From a virus, in the IMG/VR virus record IMGVR_UViG_3300027969_000199, positions 1 through 39,739 of that record: a DNA stretch of 39,739 bases; one strand, given 5' to 3'. Positions within the stretch are counted from its first letter, which is position 1; each line of letters starts with the position of its first letter. Positions 1 through 7,955 of the stretch are shown here, in pieces. Made by a program: the position numbers and the translations under genes. The notes beneath the pieces are model-generated. The model had not been told where the DNA came from. It was given only the letters and a program-made list of their open reading frames with translations, and ran no database searches.

Positions 1-3000
1 GTAGCCGCCCCACCAGTTCAATTTATTGGACCAAGATCTGGTGGAACTAAGGGTACTTCAACTCCATCTCCAACAACTGGATTTGCTGGCGGAGACGGTC
101 TGGGTTCATATCTTTGGGGATATGATGGAGACTGGTTTCCAAATAGTGGAGTTGTATTTACTTACGACTGGTTTTGGGCAAATACAGCTAGTGCAGATGA
201 TGCAACTGCCTCATACACTCCAGCCACATCTTCTGGCGCAGACGATAAGATTTCAAATGTAAATGCAAATTTAGGGTGGCTTGTTAACAATGAACCTAAT
301 GGCGTGTGGTTATATTTTAGAGTAAATGCCTCAAATGCTTCTGGTGTTGCAAGAGCAGTAAGTACTCCAGTTAGACTTATAAGACAAGAGCCATCAGCAA
401 GCACATGGTCAATGGTATCTGCAGCATCATCGTCACTAAATACGCCAAAGTTTGTAAGTACATCTATTAGCAATTTGTGGTATGACGCACCACATTTCTA
501 TGAATCAAAAGTGGAATGGTTCTCAGAATCTTCAAATACAAACCCATCCCTCAATGCCACTACCCTTGTAAAAACACAAACTGTAGGATCATTTGCTTCC
601 AATAGGACTGAAATTGATGGAACTGCAATTACACAGCAGCCAAGCTATACCCCAGTAAATGTTAACTCTTTAGGCTACTCCGATGCAGACAAATATATAA
701 TTGCAAAACTTACTCTTATAAATAGTTATACAAAATATAACAATGATCCACAAATATATTTTACAAGTACATCAGTCCCAGTAGGACAAGTAAGAACCAT
801 TACCCCACAATGGAATGATTATATATATGTGTCTACAAACGGATACATAGGACTTGCAGGCTCTACTGGAAATACTGGACTTAATGATACTGGAACACAG
901 GGGCATGTAGTTAGCTTTTTGAACAAAGATTTAAAACAAATTAGCTTAAAATATAAAGCAACTGCTACAGAATACATAGTTGATTGGTCTGGAAAAATTT
1001 ATGATGTTGCTAGCAATACAGTAACATATAGATATCAGGCAATATTTTATCCAGGTCAAAATTATGTAGATTTTCATGTTATAACTAATGGCGGAGGAAC
1101 TTCTGGAAATGCGTATCTTTATAATGGTGCACAGCAAGTACCATGGGGAGCATCAAAGCCAACTGGATCTGCTTATAGGATATATCTTACAAGCGGTGTA
1201 GCATTTCAATCAATAACATACAGTCCTGTATCGACTACAACTGGTTTTACTTCTGTCACCACACAAGATCAGGTAGATGATGGAGCAACAACACTACAAC
1301 TAATTCAGGGAGTGTCAAAGCCAACAATTATCTCACAACCATCTTGGCAATTATTAAGTGGTAACGCTAATAAAATTGGATCTGTATATAGATTATCCGT
1401 AGGTAGTTGGGCAAACTCTCCCACATCTTATGAAATGCACCTTTATAGAAATGATCAGGCAGGATATGACACTTCTGGTTTTCCAATAACATTGAATTCT
1501 AGTCAAACATATTATGACTGGACGGCAACATCAAGCAACGTTTCTTTATCATTATCTGTATATGCAACTAATTCAGCTGGAACAAGCGACATATCTACAG
1601 CAACAACAAGCATTGGGCCATTTACTGCTAATTTAGCAGCACCAACACCAACATCAGTAACTTGGGATGGAACTAAATTTAAAATATATTCTGAAGGTGG
1701 CGATGGGCCATATTATCAAATGTGGTATTCGACTGGAACATCACAACCAGACTCTGCAACAAATGGCTATGATTATTCTGAAATTGCACCTAGTCCAATT
1801 ACATTTACGCCATCATTTACACCAAGTACTGGTTCCACATATAATTTTTGGCTAAGGTCTGCAACATCTTTAACAGCAACATCATATAATGTTAATATGG
1901 GTCAATATAGTCAAAATTATGTTTCAGTAACAATACCTGGTCCAAGTGCATTTTCAATGAACATATATGATAGTACAGTAACTCCAAATGGACCGAATTC
2001 CATAACCATAACACAATCATCAAATACATTAAATTTTGATTGGGCCGATGAAGCAGCTGCAACAGGTGGATGGTATAGCTCTATATCTGGTGGAACACAG
2101 GGTGCAAGAAATAATATAAGAACTGTTTCGTATGATTTTTGGTCTGTAACAGCAAATACTTATTACTCTGGACAGGTATATGCAATAAATACATCAAAAC
2201 AAGTTACTATGGATTGGTCTGGTGGAACTGGAGCAAATAGCTGGACTTTATATTATGATATAAATGGTGGAACAACTCAAACCCTTAACACAACGTCAAC
2301 TAGCTTTACAATATCTACTACTGGCGCAGTAAGAGTTTTAGGTATCAGAGCATTTGCAAATTCAAATTATACTGGTGCTTATAGGGATGGCTCATACAAT
2401 AGCTCATTATATATAACTCCAACAAATAAAAATTCTGCTATTACATATTGGTCAACAACTTACGTGCCAGTAACTACATATGGTGCTTGCGATGTTGTAA
2501 ATGGAACAAGTTATGGATCATATTATGATGATTGTAGTGGTCAGCTATACAGACAATGTAGATCAACAACTACATCATATAAAAGAATTATATATATAGA
2601 TGGAACAAACAGCGGAACTTATGATACTTCTGGATGTACTACAACCACGTCTGGCACAGATTGTGGTTCTTATAGCTATACAAATGGTAAATGTGGATAC
2701 ACACTAACTTGCACCGCATCTTGCGGAACGTATAGCGCATATGGAGCATATGGTCCATATACTGCATACGGGGCATGCTACTCTACTGGAGCAACTGCTC
2801 AAAAAGATAGATCAAGAGAAAGGTGTAGGACAAGAACTTGCATTGCTACCGATTGCAGCAGTTATGTTCAGACCTCGTGTGAGACACAGGTTCAGTCTAC
2901 AGCCTGTACTGTTACAAGGTGGATCTGTAATAGCTTTGATTATTCTAACTCAACTAGCGCTAACTATCAATGGTGTTTGACCCCAGGCGGCGGAGACTGT

Positions 3001-3051
3001 AATGCAAGATTTAACTCTGCTGGAACAAGGTCCTCGTGTGCCTTCTCATAA
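1..3051 (+). CDS. Large tail-fibre-like structural protein, 5' partial
   Basis: The frame is open from base 1 to a TAA at 3049-3051, giving at least 1016 residues; the true start lies outside the window. The protein is rich in Ser, Thr, Tyr, Asn and Gly with beta-sandwich-like repeats resembling fibronectin-III or Ig-like modules (segments such as PTPTSVTWDGTKFKIY). Around bases 800-1190 there is a module with YVSTNGYIGLAG that recalls nidogen-like surface domains. The last ~200 residues change character: more than 20 cysteines, Tyr/Gly runs such as YSAYGAYGPYTAYG and an Arg-rich RSRERCRTRTC stretch. Composition, size and position before other small structural genes fit a tail fibre or adsorption protein acting outside the cell; no enzyme motif was seen. 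The Cys-rich tip could be a disulphide- or metal-stabilised receptor-binding head. The role is inferred from composition. Confidence 0.6.
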   Translation, partial: VAAPPVQFIGPRSGGTKGTSTPSPTTGFAGGDGLGSYLWGYDGDWFPNSGVVFTYDWFWANTASADDATASYTPATSSGADDKISNVNANLGWLVNNEPNGVWLYFRVNASNASGVARAVSTPVRLIRQEPSASTWSMVSAASSSLNTPKFVSTSISNLWYDAPHFYESKVEWFSESSNTNPSLNATTLVKTQTVGSFASNRTEIDGTAITQQPSYTPVNVNSLGYSDADKYIIAKLTLINSYTKYNNDPQIYFTSTSVPVGQVRTITPQWNDYIYVSTNGYIGLAGSTGNTGLNDTGTQGHVVSFLNKDLKQISLKYKATATEYIVDWSGKIYDVASNTVTYRYQAIFYPGQNYVDFHVITNGGGTSGNAYLYNGAQQVPWGASKPTGSAYRIYLTSGVAFQSITYSPVSTTTGFTSVTTQDQVDDGATTLQLIQGVSKPTIISQPSWQLLSGNANKIGSVYRLSVGSWANSPTSYEMHLYRNDQAGYDTSGFPITLNSSQTYYDWTATSSNVSLSLSVYATNSAGTSDISTATTSIGPFTANLAAPTPTSVTWDGTKFKIYSEGGDGPYYQMWYSTGTSQPDSATNGYDYSEIAPSPITFTPSFTPSTGSTYNFWLRSATSLTATSYNVNMGQYSQNYVSVTIPGPSAFSMNIYDSTVTPNGPNSITITQSSNTLNFDWADEAAATGGWYSSISGGTQGARNNIRTVSYDFWSVTANTYYSGQVYAINTSKQVTMDWSGGTGANSWTLYYDINGGTTQTLNTTSTSFTISTTGAVRVLGIRAFANSNYTGAYRDGSYNSSLYITPTNKNSAITYWSTTYVPVTTYGACDVVNGTSYGSYYDDCSGQLYRQCRSTTTSYKRIIYIDGTNSGTYDTSGCTTTTSGTDCGSYSYTNGKCGYTLTCTASCGTYSAYGAYGPYTAYGACYSTGATAQKDRSRERCRTRTCIATDCSSYVQTSCETQVQSTACTVTRWICNSFDYSNSTSANYQWCLTPGGGDCNARFNSAGTRSSCAFS

Positions 3052-3053
3052 CC

Positions 3054-3082
3054 TTGACAGCCTTAGCGCATATTGATATAAT
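3054..3082 (+). promoter_or_regulatory. Consensus promoter, predicted leaderless
   Basis: TTGACA (3054-3059), 17-bp spacer, TATAAT (3077-3082) with a TG extension (TGATATAAT). The ATG at 3089 follows the -10 box after only 6 bases, so transcription should begin at or beside the A of the start codon. The -35 box begins 2 bases after the stop codon of the upstream structural gene. Confidence 0.85.
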
Positions 3083-3088
3083 ATAAAT

Positions 3089-3478
3089 ATGATAATTATT
3101 AATTTTGATACCGTACACTGGTCTTCTGCTGGAGTTAAATTAGATAAGGTTGCTTCTGGAATAGAAGGCTCAGCCACATGTTTAATTATAAATAATAAGA
3201 TTGTTAAAATTATTCCTATTGATCTAGATTTTCATAATATTTTATGTGAGGCAACAGAATTTAAAGAAGGACAGGAAAAATACGACATATATCCTGTAGA
3301 AATATTAAGGCCAGGAAAAGAAAAAATATTACTTTTGTGCGATGAAATGCTACAAGCAATATTGCTTTCAAATCCAATCATTGCCAGGATAGAAGAACAT
3401 CATAAATATAAAGAATTAGTTATGACTGGATGGTCATATATTGACGGGGAATTTGTCATTCCTGGAGAGATGGAATAA
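3089..3478 (+). CDS. Hypothetical protein (129 aa), leaderless start
   Basis: Not recognised. The protein is soluble-looking with a beta-strand-rich N-terminal half (MIIINFDTVHWSS...CLIINNKIVKIIPIDL) and no obvious motif. Its start is set by a perfect promoter whose -10 box ends 6 bases before the ATG; no Shine-Dalgarno sequence is possible on such a transcript. It overlaps the next gene by one base (TAATG), so the two are probably translated in a coupled way. It opens the short operon that follows the large tail protein. Confidence 0.75.
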   Translation: MIIINFDTVHWSSAGVKLDKVASGIEGSATCLIINNKIVKIIPIDLDFHNILCEATEFKEGQEKYDIYPVEILRPGKEKILLLCDEMLQAILLSNPIIARIEEHHKYKELVMTGWSYIDGEFVIPGEME

Positions 3479-3756
3479 TGTCAAAAACAAAGTGGGACCT
3501 ATGGCTTGAAAAAAATCATCAGCCAGAAGAAATAAACGTAGAAGAGGTTAGAAATACTCCAAAGCCCGTCAGACCTTGGGATATGTTAAAAACTTCAACG
3601 GAGATGGCTTCAGATGAGCTTCAGGAAAAGAGATACTCTATTTGCAAAGCTTGCCCAAAATTCATAAATTCCACATCTCAGTGCAGAGAGTGTGGGTGCT
3701 TTATGGCAATGAAAACATCATTATTGCAGGCTACCTGCCCACTGAATAAGTGGTAG
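3478..3756 (+). CDS. Small zinc-binding phage protein (92 aa)
   Basis: The N-terminal half is charged and probably flexible (KWDLWLEKNHQPEE). The C-terminal ~45 residues hold a compact Cys cluster, ICKACPKF then CRECGCFM then CPLNKW, i.e. CxxC...CxxCxC...C, as expected of a small zinc ribbon. Proteins with this tail are common near structural genes in large aquatic phages, but their role is not established. It starts in the stop codon of the upstream gene. I know the pattern, not the function. Confidence 0.7.
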   Translation: MSKTKWDLWLEKNHQPEEINVEEVRNTPKPVRPWDMLKTSTEMASDELQEKRYSICKACPKFINSTSQCRECGCFMAMKTSLLQATCPLNKW

Positions 3757-3783
3757 TGTGGTATATTTAGACAAGGAGATAAA

Positions 3784-4002
3784 ATGACAGAATCATTAGT
3801 TACAAATGAAGAGAAGTTAGTCCTAATAAATGATAGGATAAAGACACTCCAATATTTTTTATATGAGGTAGAGTTGGGGCTGGCAGAAGAAAATGCTGGA
3901 TCTTCACCTAGCCCAGAAAAGATTTCTGACCTAAATGACCAAAAGGCTGATTTAGAGTCTAAGATTGATGCAATGAGGGCAAAAAAAGCTATCATTGTAT
4001 GA
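3784..4002 (+). CDS. Small coiled-coil protein A (72 aa)
   Basis: It has a strong RBS (AAGGAGAT) 6 bases before the ATG. It is almost entirely helical, with heptad-like spacing in KLVLINDRIKTLQYFLYEVE and in LNDQKADLESKIDAMRAKK, separated by a Ser/Pro loop. The layout matches the next gene (KL..I...IK.L...Y..EL...... S ..I..L...L..K), so the two look like diverged duplicates. They lie between tail genes, so a minor structural or assembly role is possible; no function is known to me. Confidence 0.7.
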   Translation: MTESLVTNEEKLVLINDRIKTLQYFLYEVELGLAEENAGSSPSPEKISDLNDQKADLESKIDAMRAKKAIIV

Positions 4003-4023
4003 TTATTGATAGAATGATATAAT
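3995..4023 (+). promoter_or_regulatory. Promoter for coiled-coil protein B
   Basis: TTGTAT (3995-4000), 17-bp spacer, TATAAT (4018-4023) preceded by TGA (extended -10). The -35 overlaps the last codons of the upstream gene. The transcript would carry a short leader with an AGGAGG-type RBS before the ATG at 4040. Confidence 0.6.
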
Positions 4024-4039
4024 ATACAAGGAGGAAATA

Positions 4040-4267
4040 ATGCCAACAACAACTACAACATTATCAAATGCTGACAAATTAAACATAATTGATCAGCACA
4101 TTAAGGGCCTAGAATTTGCAATCTATGGCTTTGAGCTAGACATGATTGAGGCAACAGCCGTATCAGATACTTCAGCTGACACAATTGCTGGTATCACAGC
4201 AAGACTTACCTCATTAAATGCAAAAAAGACAGCGCTTCTTGCAGAAGCAGAAACCCTAGCAGAATAG
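4040..4267 (+). CDS. Small coiled-coil protein B (75 aa)
   Basis: Preceded by a strong RBS (AAGGAGG at about 4028-4034). The protein begins with a Thr run and then two helices, KLNIIDQHIKGLEFAIYGFEL and ITARLTSLNAKKTALLAEAETLAE, joined by a Ser/Asp-rich loop. It repeats the plan of the 3784 gene and is most simply a tandem paralogue. A role in virion structure or assembly is inferred from position only. Confidence 0.72.
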   Translation: MPTTTTTLSNADKLNIIDQHIKGLEFAIYGFELDMIEATAVSDTSADTIAGITARLTSLNAKKTALLAEAETLAE

Positions 4268-4274
4268 GAATACC

Positions 4275-4490
4275 ATGGCAGACAAAGCGGAACTAATAAT
4301 TTCCGCCCTACAGCAACGCATTGGAGAAATCGTATCTAACTACGAGACTCAAGTAGCATTTTTAAGGGCAGAGATTACAGAGCTAATAGAGCAAAAACAG
4401 AATTGGAGCAAAGATATAAATGAGTATTCTAACTCGCTTCTTGAAAAAATCTCAGATCCAGCAGACGCAGACCTATTTACTCAGGAGTAA
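4275..4490 (+). CDS. Small coiled-coil protein C (71 aa)
   Basis: Third helical protein in a row, starting 7 bases after the previous stop. It is one long predicted coiled coil (LQQRIGEIVSNYETQVAFLR then EITELIEQKQNW) with an acidic end (DPADADLFTQE). It has no catalytic motif. Its 3' end overlaps the next gene by 71 bases in another frame. Confidence 0.7.
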   Translation: MADKAELIISALQQRIGEIVSNYETQVAFLRAEITELIEQKQNWSKDINEYSNSLLEKISDPADADLFTQE

Positions 4491-4848
4491 AGCATATTCA
4501 ATTTCTGGTTTATTTTATAAAACAGAAAAAGGATATTTTTATATAAAATCTGGGAAAAGATATAAGGTCTACTCAGAGAGATGCCTTCAGTCCTGGTCCT
4601 CAAAGGTAATAGACATTGAATTTTCAAACCTTTCTCACATCCCATACGCAGGTATCCTTGGATTTAGAGACGGAACTATTATTCATAACGTGGCAGATGG
4701 TAAAATATATATAGTGTCTGACAATAAAAAGCTTCACATAAAGACTCCAGATGCCTTTCCAGAGGGCTGGATAGAGGCAAATAAAGTTACTGTCAGCGAT
4801 ACAGAAATTGATCTGCATAAAGAAGGGGTAGCAATAAATGAAAGTTGA
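4420..4848 (+). CDS. Hypothetical beta-rich phage protein (142 aa)
   Basis: Not recognised by name. It has short beta repeats with motifs such as YFYIKSGKRYKVYSERC and GFRDGTIIHNVADGKIYIVS, of the kind seen in small phage structural or tail-associated proteins. The only ATG is at 4420, inside the preceding gene, with a GGAG 11 bases upstream. The overlap is long (71 bases). An AGGAG at 4483-4487 suggests the alternative that translation begins near 4492-4503 at a non-canonical codon, but no ATG, GTG or TTG fits there. It ends inside the start of the 4838 gene. Confidence 0.6.
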   Translation: MSILTRFLKKSQIQQTQTYLLRSKAYSISGLFYKTEKGYFYIKSGKRYKVYSERCLQSWSSKVIDIEFSNLSHIPYAGILGFRDGTIIHNVADGKIYIVSDNKKLHIKTPDAFPEGWIEANKVTVSDTEIDLHKEGVAINES

Positions 4849-5302
4849 TGTTCAAGAGTTTAGTGCAAACAGTGCTTTGGACTATGCAGACCTTAATAAA
4901 TTAGTATTAGCAATAAAGACGCTGGCTGCAGCAATGCCAACAGTTACAACTCCTGTTCCATCTGCTGGATCACCAACAGCAACTGTCACAAATGCCGCTC
5001 CATCATTTTTAACTGGAGGATATACTGTATCAAATGCAATTCCAGTTAGTAGTACTAATACTGGTTCTCCATTTACAGTTCCATTTCAACGTGATGGCAA
5101 GCCAGTAACTTTTTCGTCTCCTCCTTTTGTAGTTGCTTGGGCCTCTACTGGAGGAAATACTACTAGTGGTTTAGCTGTTGTAAATAAAGCTGGAAATGCT
5201 ACAACTACAGGATTTAATATAAGAGTTGGATGGGTTGGAAGAGCTAAGTCTGGAAATGTTGGCATAAGTTACCTTGCAATAGGTAACGAAATAAAATCAT
5301 AA
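4838..5302 (+). CDS. Lectin-like structural/adsorption protein (154 aa)
   Basis: The N-terminus is a short helix (DYADLNKLVLAIKTLAAAM), followed by a Pro/Thr linker and a beta-sandwich-like half. The closing pattern, TTGFNIRVGWVGRAKSGNVGISYLAIG, resembles the end of H-type-lectin-like domains in phage fibres (field effect 'nfwylAiG' pattern). This would be a virion-surface protein that helps bind the host. The N-terminal helix could be the virion anchor. The family assignment is inference from the pattern. Confidence 0.55.
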   Translation: MKVDVQEFSANSALDYADLNKLVLAIKTLAAAMPTVTTPVPSAGSPTATVTNAAPSFLTGGYTVSNAIPVSSTNTGSPFTVPFQRDGKPVTFSSPPFVVAWASTGGNTTSGLAVVNKAGNATTTGFNIRVGWVGRAKSGNVGISYLAIGNEIKS

Positions 5303-5305
5303 TCT

Positions 5306-5334
5306 TTGTAATATTCAAATTTTTATAGTATAAT
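5306..5334 (+). promoter_or_regulatory. Promoter before HNH gene
   Basis: TTGTAA (5306-5311), 17-bp spacer, TATAAT (5329-5334). The ATG at 5344 is 9 bases after the -10 box, so the mRNA would have a leader of a few bases at most, with no room for an RBS. Confidence 0.6.
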
Positions 5335-5343
5335 AGTTATAGT

Positions 5344-5619
5344 ATGACACGGTATCAGCCGATTAAAAGCTGGCATCAAAGAAATACTATGATTAGTCGT
5401 AATGGATATATCTTAGTATGGGTGCCAGAACATCCCAAAGCCTTCGCAGGAGGCTGGTATTATGAACACGTTTTAGTAATAGAGAAAGAGATGGATAGAA
5501 TGGTTAAGACTAATGAAACTATTCATCATATAGACGAAGATAAAACAAATAATCAGACATATAATCTTTTTATATGTTCAAGAAAAGAACACGATAAAGC
5601 ACACAAACAATGTGCTTGA
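5344..5619 (+). CDS. HNH endonuclease (91 aa)
   Basis: Small HNH-family nuclease. The core reads YEHVLVIEKEM then ETIHHIDEDKTNNQTYNLFI then KEHDKAHKQ: a His-containing first strand, the HH-D-x-N-N-x2-N loop and the closing helix with H. Such stand-alone HNH proteins are usually homing or nicking enzymes in phages. No intron-like split gene is visible beside it, so it is probably free-standing. The transcript appears leaderless or nearly so. The stop codon is embedded in the -35 box of the following promoter. Confidence 0.85.
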   Translation: MTRYQPIKSWHQRNTMISRNGYILVWVPEHPKAFAGGWYYEHVLVIEKEMDRMVKTNETIHHIDEDKTNNQTYNLFICSRKEHDKAHKQCA

Positions 5620-5644
5620 CATAATAGAAACAATAGATTATTAT
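5616..5644 (+). promoter_or_regulatory. Promoter overlapping HNH stop codon
   Basis: TTGACA (5616-5621) contains the TGA stop of the HNH gene; after a 17-bp spacer comes TATTAT (5639-5644). Predicted start of transcription is about 5651, the first bases of the hairpin described next. Confidence 0.7.
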
Positions 5645-5649
5645 TAAAT

Positions 5650-5672
5650 AAAGGCGACGAAGAGTCGTCTTT
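5650..5672 (+). promoter_or_regulatory. 5'-end stem-loop of metallophosphoesterase mRNA
   Basis: AAAGGCGAC (5650-5658), loop GAAGA, GTCGTCTTT (5664-5672): 9 bp with one G-U. It begins exactly where the upstream promoter should start transcription, so it is more likely a 5' stability/translation element than a terminator, although a short T run could give weak termination from upstream. A 5-codon ORF (5681-5698) overlaps the start codon of the next gene. Confidence 0.55.
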
Positions 5673-5694
5673 CTACATATATGAACGGATTTTT

Positions 5695-6519
5695 ATGACA
5701 CAGGCAAAGAATGACCTTAAATGGATGCTCTCATCAGATCAACAGTTTCCATATCAAGATGATAAGATGATAGAGCTTTGGTTTAAGGTGATGAAGTGGT
5801 TTAAGCCAGACGTTGTAGATTACCTTGGAGATACAGATGACCAGGCATGCTACAGCAAATACACTGAAGGCAAGCCAACAGAATTTTTAAAAGCATACAA
5901 GAACGATGATGTCACTAATGATTTAGAGTTAATGATCAAGGACATGAGAATCGAAGCAAGCGGAGCAAGAGAGTTTTATGCTAAGACAAGAAAGATTGCT
6001 CCAAAGGCACAGCTTTTCTCTGCTCTAGGAAACCATGATATTAGAATATTTGATTACTTAGATAAAAAGATTCCAGAGTATGCAAAGCATGTTACTCCAG
6101 AAGCCCTATGGAGTCTAGATTCTTTGGGTTACGATTATATTTATTATGATAGCCTTCCAAGAAGACGCTTTGGAGATATTCACGTTCATCACGGTATGTC
6201 AATTGCTGCAGGCGGTGCAGTCAGAAAAGATATGGAAGATATGCAGGTATCCTTGATTAGAGGACACTCTCATAGAATTGCTTCTCATATGGTTACTTAT
6301 GAACTAAGAAATAATGGAGAAGGTGAAACTCTTCGTGGATATGAAATTGGTCACATGTGTGATGAAAAGGGTCCAGGAATGAAGTATACTCAACACCATG
6401 ACTGGCAAAAGGGATTTGCCATTGCTCATATTGAAAATGGAAACTATCCACACATTCAGATGATTCACGTTTCACCAGACTACACTTGTGTAGTTGACGG
6501 AAAGAAATTCACACTATAG
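5695..6519 (+). CDS. Calcineurin-like metallophosphoesterase (274 aa)
   Basis: Two-metal phosphoesterase of the calcineurin superfamily. Metal-binding motifs appear in order: D15 in SSDQQFPYQD, GDTDD (45-49), GNHD (112-115), HVHHG (163-167) and GHSHR (190-194). This is the full set, so it should be active on a phosphodiester or phosphomonoester; the substrate is unknown (candidates are nucleic-acid ends or cyclic nucleotides). The RBS is weak, and translation may be coupled to the 5-codon ORF ending at 5698. It has its own promoter and 5' hairpin. Its length suits a single-domain enzyme. Confidence 0.85.
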   Translation: MTQAKNDLKWMLSSDQQFPYQDDKMIELWFKVMKWFKPDVVDYLGDTDDQACYSKYTEGKPTEFLKAYKNDDVTNDLELMIKDMRIEASGAREFYAKTRKIAPKAQLFSALGNHDIRIFDYLDKKIPEYAKHVTPEALWSLDSLGYDYIYYDSLPRRRFGDIHVHHGMSIAAGGAVRKDMEDMQVSLIRGHSHRIASHMVTYELRNNGEGETLRGYEIGHMCDEKGPGMKYTQHHDWQKGFAIAHIENGNYPHIQMIHVSPDYTCVVDGKKFTL

Positions 6520-6522
6520 AAT
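6494..6522 (+). promoter_or_regulatory. Possible promoter at end of metallophosphoesterase gene
   Basis: TTGACG (6494-6499), 17-bp spacer, TAGAAT (6517-6522), partly within the coding end. The boxes are near consensus, but coding constraint could explain them, so this is a moderate call. Confidence 0.4.
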
Positions 6523-6568
6523 TCGTAGCAAAACTACGATAGTAAGAAAATACTCTAGTAATAGAGTA
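6523..6568 (+). terminator. Two intergenic hairpins
   Basis: TCGTAG/CTACGA (6523-6528 with 6534-6539, loop CAAAA) and TACTCTA/TAGAGTA (6551-6557 with 6562-6568, loop GTAA). There is no U-tract, so they may be a weak terminator plus leader structure before the RBS (AAGGAG) of the next gene. Confidence 0.4.
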
Positions 6569-6590
6569 CAAACAGTATAAGGAGAAAAAC

Positions 6591-6998
6591 ATGGATGGAT
6601 TAGTAATTTTTGGTGCCTCATTGGTTACCATTGTTGCAACATCTCTAATTAAGACAGTAAGAATGTCAGCAAAGACAAAGAGCACATTAGCACTTGTAAC
6701 TAGCGCAGTAGCAGGAATTGCTACAGCATGGATCCAAAGTGGTGCATCTTTATTCAGCGGAGATTCGCTTCAGTCTGCTATGCTAGTATTTGGTACTTCA
6801 CAAGCTATTTATAACTTGGTTCTAAGAGGTACGCCTGCAGACGCTATTTTGGAAAAGTCATTTGGCGGTGGAAATAAGTCAGTTGCTCAAGCAACATCTA
6901 TGGCTTCACTTCTATCAGATATTGCAAAGACAAATAAGCCAGCAGCAAAGAAAACTACAGCTAAGAAAGCAACTGTAAAAAAGACCTCAGACAAGTAG
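6591..6998 (+). CDS. Small membrane protein with Lys-rich tail (135 aa)
   Basis: Two or three hydrophobic segments (residues ~3-22 LVIFGASLVTIVATSLI, ~33-50 ALVTSAVAGIATAWIQ, ~60-76) are followed by a Lys/Ala/Thr tail (PAAKKTTAKKATVKKTSDK). This topology is holin-like, but the gene is far from the endolysin, so another membrane role is equally possible. The basic tail recalls histone-like nucleic-acid binding and could tether DNA to the membrane (inference). It has a good RBS (AAGGAG) before the ATG. Confidence 0.65.
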   Translation: MDGLVIFGASLVTIVATSLIKTVRMSAKTKSTLALVTSAVAGIATAWIQSGASLFSGDSLQSAMLVFGTSQAIYNLVLRGTPADAILEKSFGGGNKSVAQATSMASLLSDIAKTNKPAAKKTTAKKATVKKTSDK

Positions 6999-7006
6999 GT
7001 CTTAAT

Positions 7007-7192
7007 ATGAGATGCAAAAGATGCCTTGGTTCCGTGTTCTTAGACAGAGTATTCTCTCAAAAATTACACGTAGAACTTTTTTGCATCAGGTGTGGTAAAA
7101 GATGGATGTTAGATAAAGAGAGGAATGCATTAGGTAGATGGCTAGACGCAAAGGAAAGACGCTATCTAAAAAAGTCAGGTATTTCTTCGTAA
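7007..7192 (+). CDS. Zinc-ribbon micro-protein (61 aa)
   Basis: MRCKRCLGSVF and FCIRCGKRW form a CxxC...CxxC zinc ribbon; the C-terminal half is basic and helical. A nucleic-acid-binding or adaptor role is likely but unproven. The gene starts 8 bases after the preceding stop, and its 3' end overlaps the next gene by 55 bases in a different frame. Confidence 0.65.
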   Translation: MRCKRCLGSVFLDRVFSQKLHVELFCIRCGKRWMLDKERNALGRWLDAKERRYLKKSGISS

Positions 7193-7656
7193 ACGAAATG
7201 CTGCATAAAACGCTGCATGTAAATCGTAGTAGTGATATTGTAACAGCATGGTGTTATTCTCAAAAGAGAAGAACTGCCTACTCTTGGTCTGAGACTCAAA
7301 AGGGTATGGAAAAAGCCTATACAATCACAGAAGTAGCTAACATTCTAAATCGTCACAGAATGACGATAGATAAATATATTCGTGATGGAATAATTAGAAC
7401 TCCAGAAAGAAGTTATAAGATTGATGGTAAGTTTGACTCTTACGGCAAATACTTCTTCTCTGAAAAAGAGGTTCTAGAGCTTCATGATTATTGCTCAACG
7501 GTCAGTGTAGGGAGACCACGCAAGGATGGGTTAGTAAATTCATCTGGTCTCCCTACTAGATCTGAGGTTAGATCAATGTTAAAAGAAACATCAACATTAT
7601 ATATAAAGAATGACTCAGGGGAATTTATTCCAGTTTGGAAGGAAAACGTATGGTAA
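7138..7656 (+). CDS. Helix-turn-helix DNA-binding protein (172 aa)
   Basis: A MerR/excisionase-type helix-turn-helix is visible in the middle: AYTITEVANILNRHRMTIDK then YIRDGIIRTPERSY, ending in KYFFSEKEVLELHDY. The N-terminal ~55 residues are basic (MARRKGKTLSKKVRYFF) and carry WCYSQKRRTAYSWSE. This is probably a phage regulator or a DNA-organising protein for the early/replication genes downstream. The 7138 start overlaps the previous gene by 55 bases; the ATG at 7198 would remove the overlap but also the conserved-looking basic N-terminus, so the longer form is preferred. Confidence 0.72.
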   Translation: MARRKGKTLSKKVRYFFVNEMLHKTLHVNRSSDIVTAWCYSQKRRTAYSWSETQKGMEKAYTITEVANILNRHRMTIDKYIRDGIIRTPERSYKIDGKFDSYGKYFFSEKEVLELHDYCSTVSVGRPRKDGLVNSSGLPTRSEVRSMLKETSTLYIKNDSGEFIPVWKENVW

Positions 7657-7955
7657 TAAGGCGGAAGAAGCAACAGCAATATATACTTCCTCAAACTGAA
7701 TTCAATATTGCAAAGAACAGTAGTCTATATTTAAAGAACGCAGCCACAATGTTATCTAAAGCGGCATCTATTGCTGAGATAACTAATGATACAGATACAC
7801 TTCTTCAGATAGCTGGAGCGTGGCTAGAAATTGGTAAGCAGGACAAAAGATTAAAAAAGAATAAGCGTAAGCCTCAATTATCCGTAGGCTTTACACCGCT
7901 CATAGAACGTGATATTATTGAAGAAGAAGAGGATGAGGATGACGATTATGAGTGA
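7650..7955 (+). CDS. Hypothetical charged protein (101 aa)
   Basis: Starts at the ATG at 7650 after GGAAGG, overlapping the previous stop by 7 bases. The N-terminus is basic (VIRRKKQQQ), the middle is helical (LKNAATMLSKAASIAEITND and LLQIAGAWLEIGKQDKRLKK), and the C-terminus is strongly acidic (EEEEDEDDDYE). The acidic tail recalls DNA-mimic or SSB-like partner tails, but I do not recognise a family. It precedes the helicase genes in one tight operon. Confidence 0.65.
   Translation: MVIRRKKQQQYILPQTEFNIAKNSSLYLKNAATMLSKAASIAEITNDTDTLLQIAGAWLEIGKQDKRLKKNKRKPQLSVGFTPLIERDIIEEEEDEDDDYE

Noticed and set aside
5344-5619. HNH gene inside a group I intron
   Set aside because: No split host gene flanks it and no intron core was recognised; neighbouring genes are intact.
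5681-5698. Five-codon leader peptide as a gene
   Set aside because: Overlaps the metallophosphoesterase start and may aid coupling, but it has no RBS and is too short to support as a CDS.
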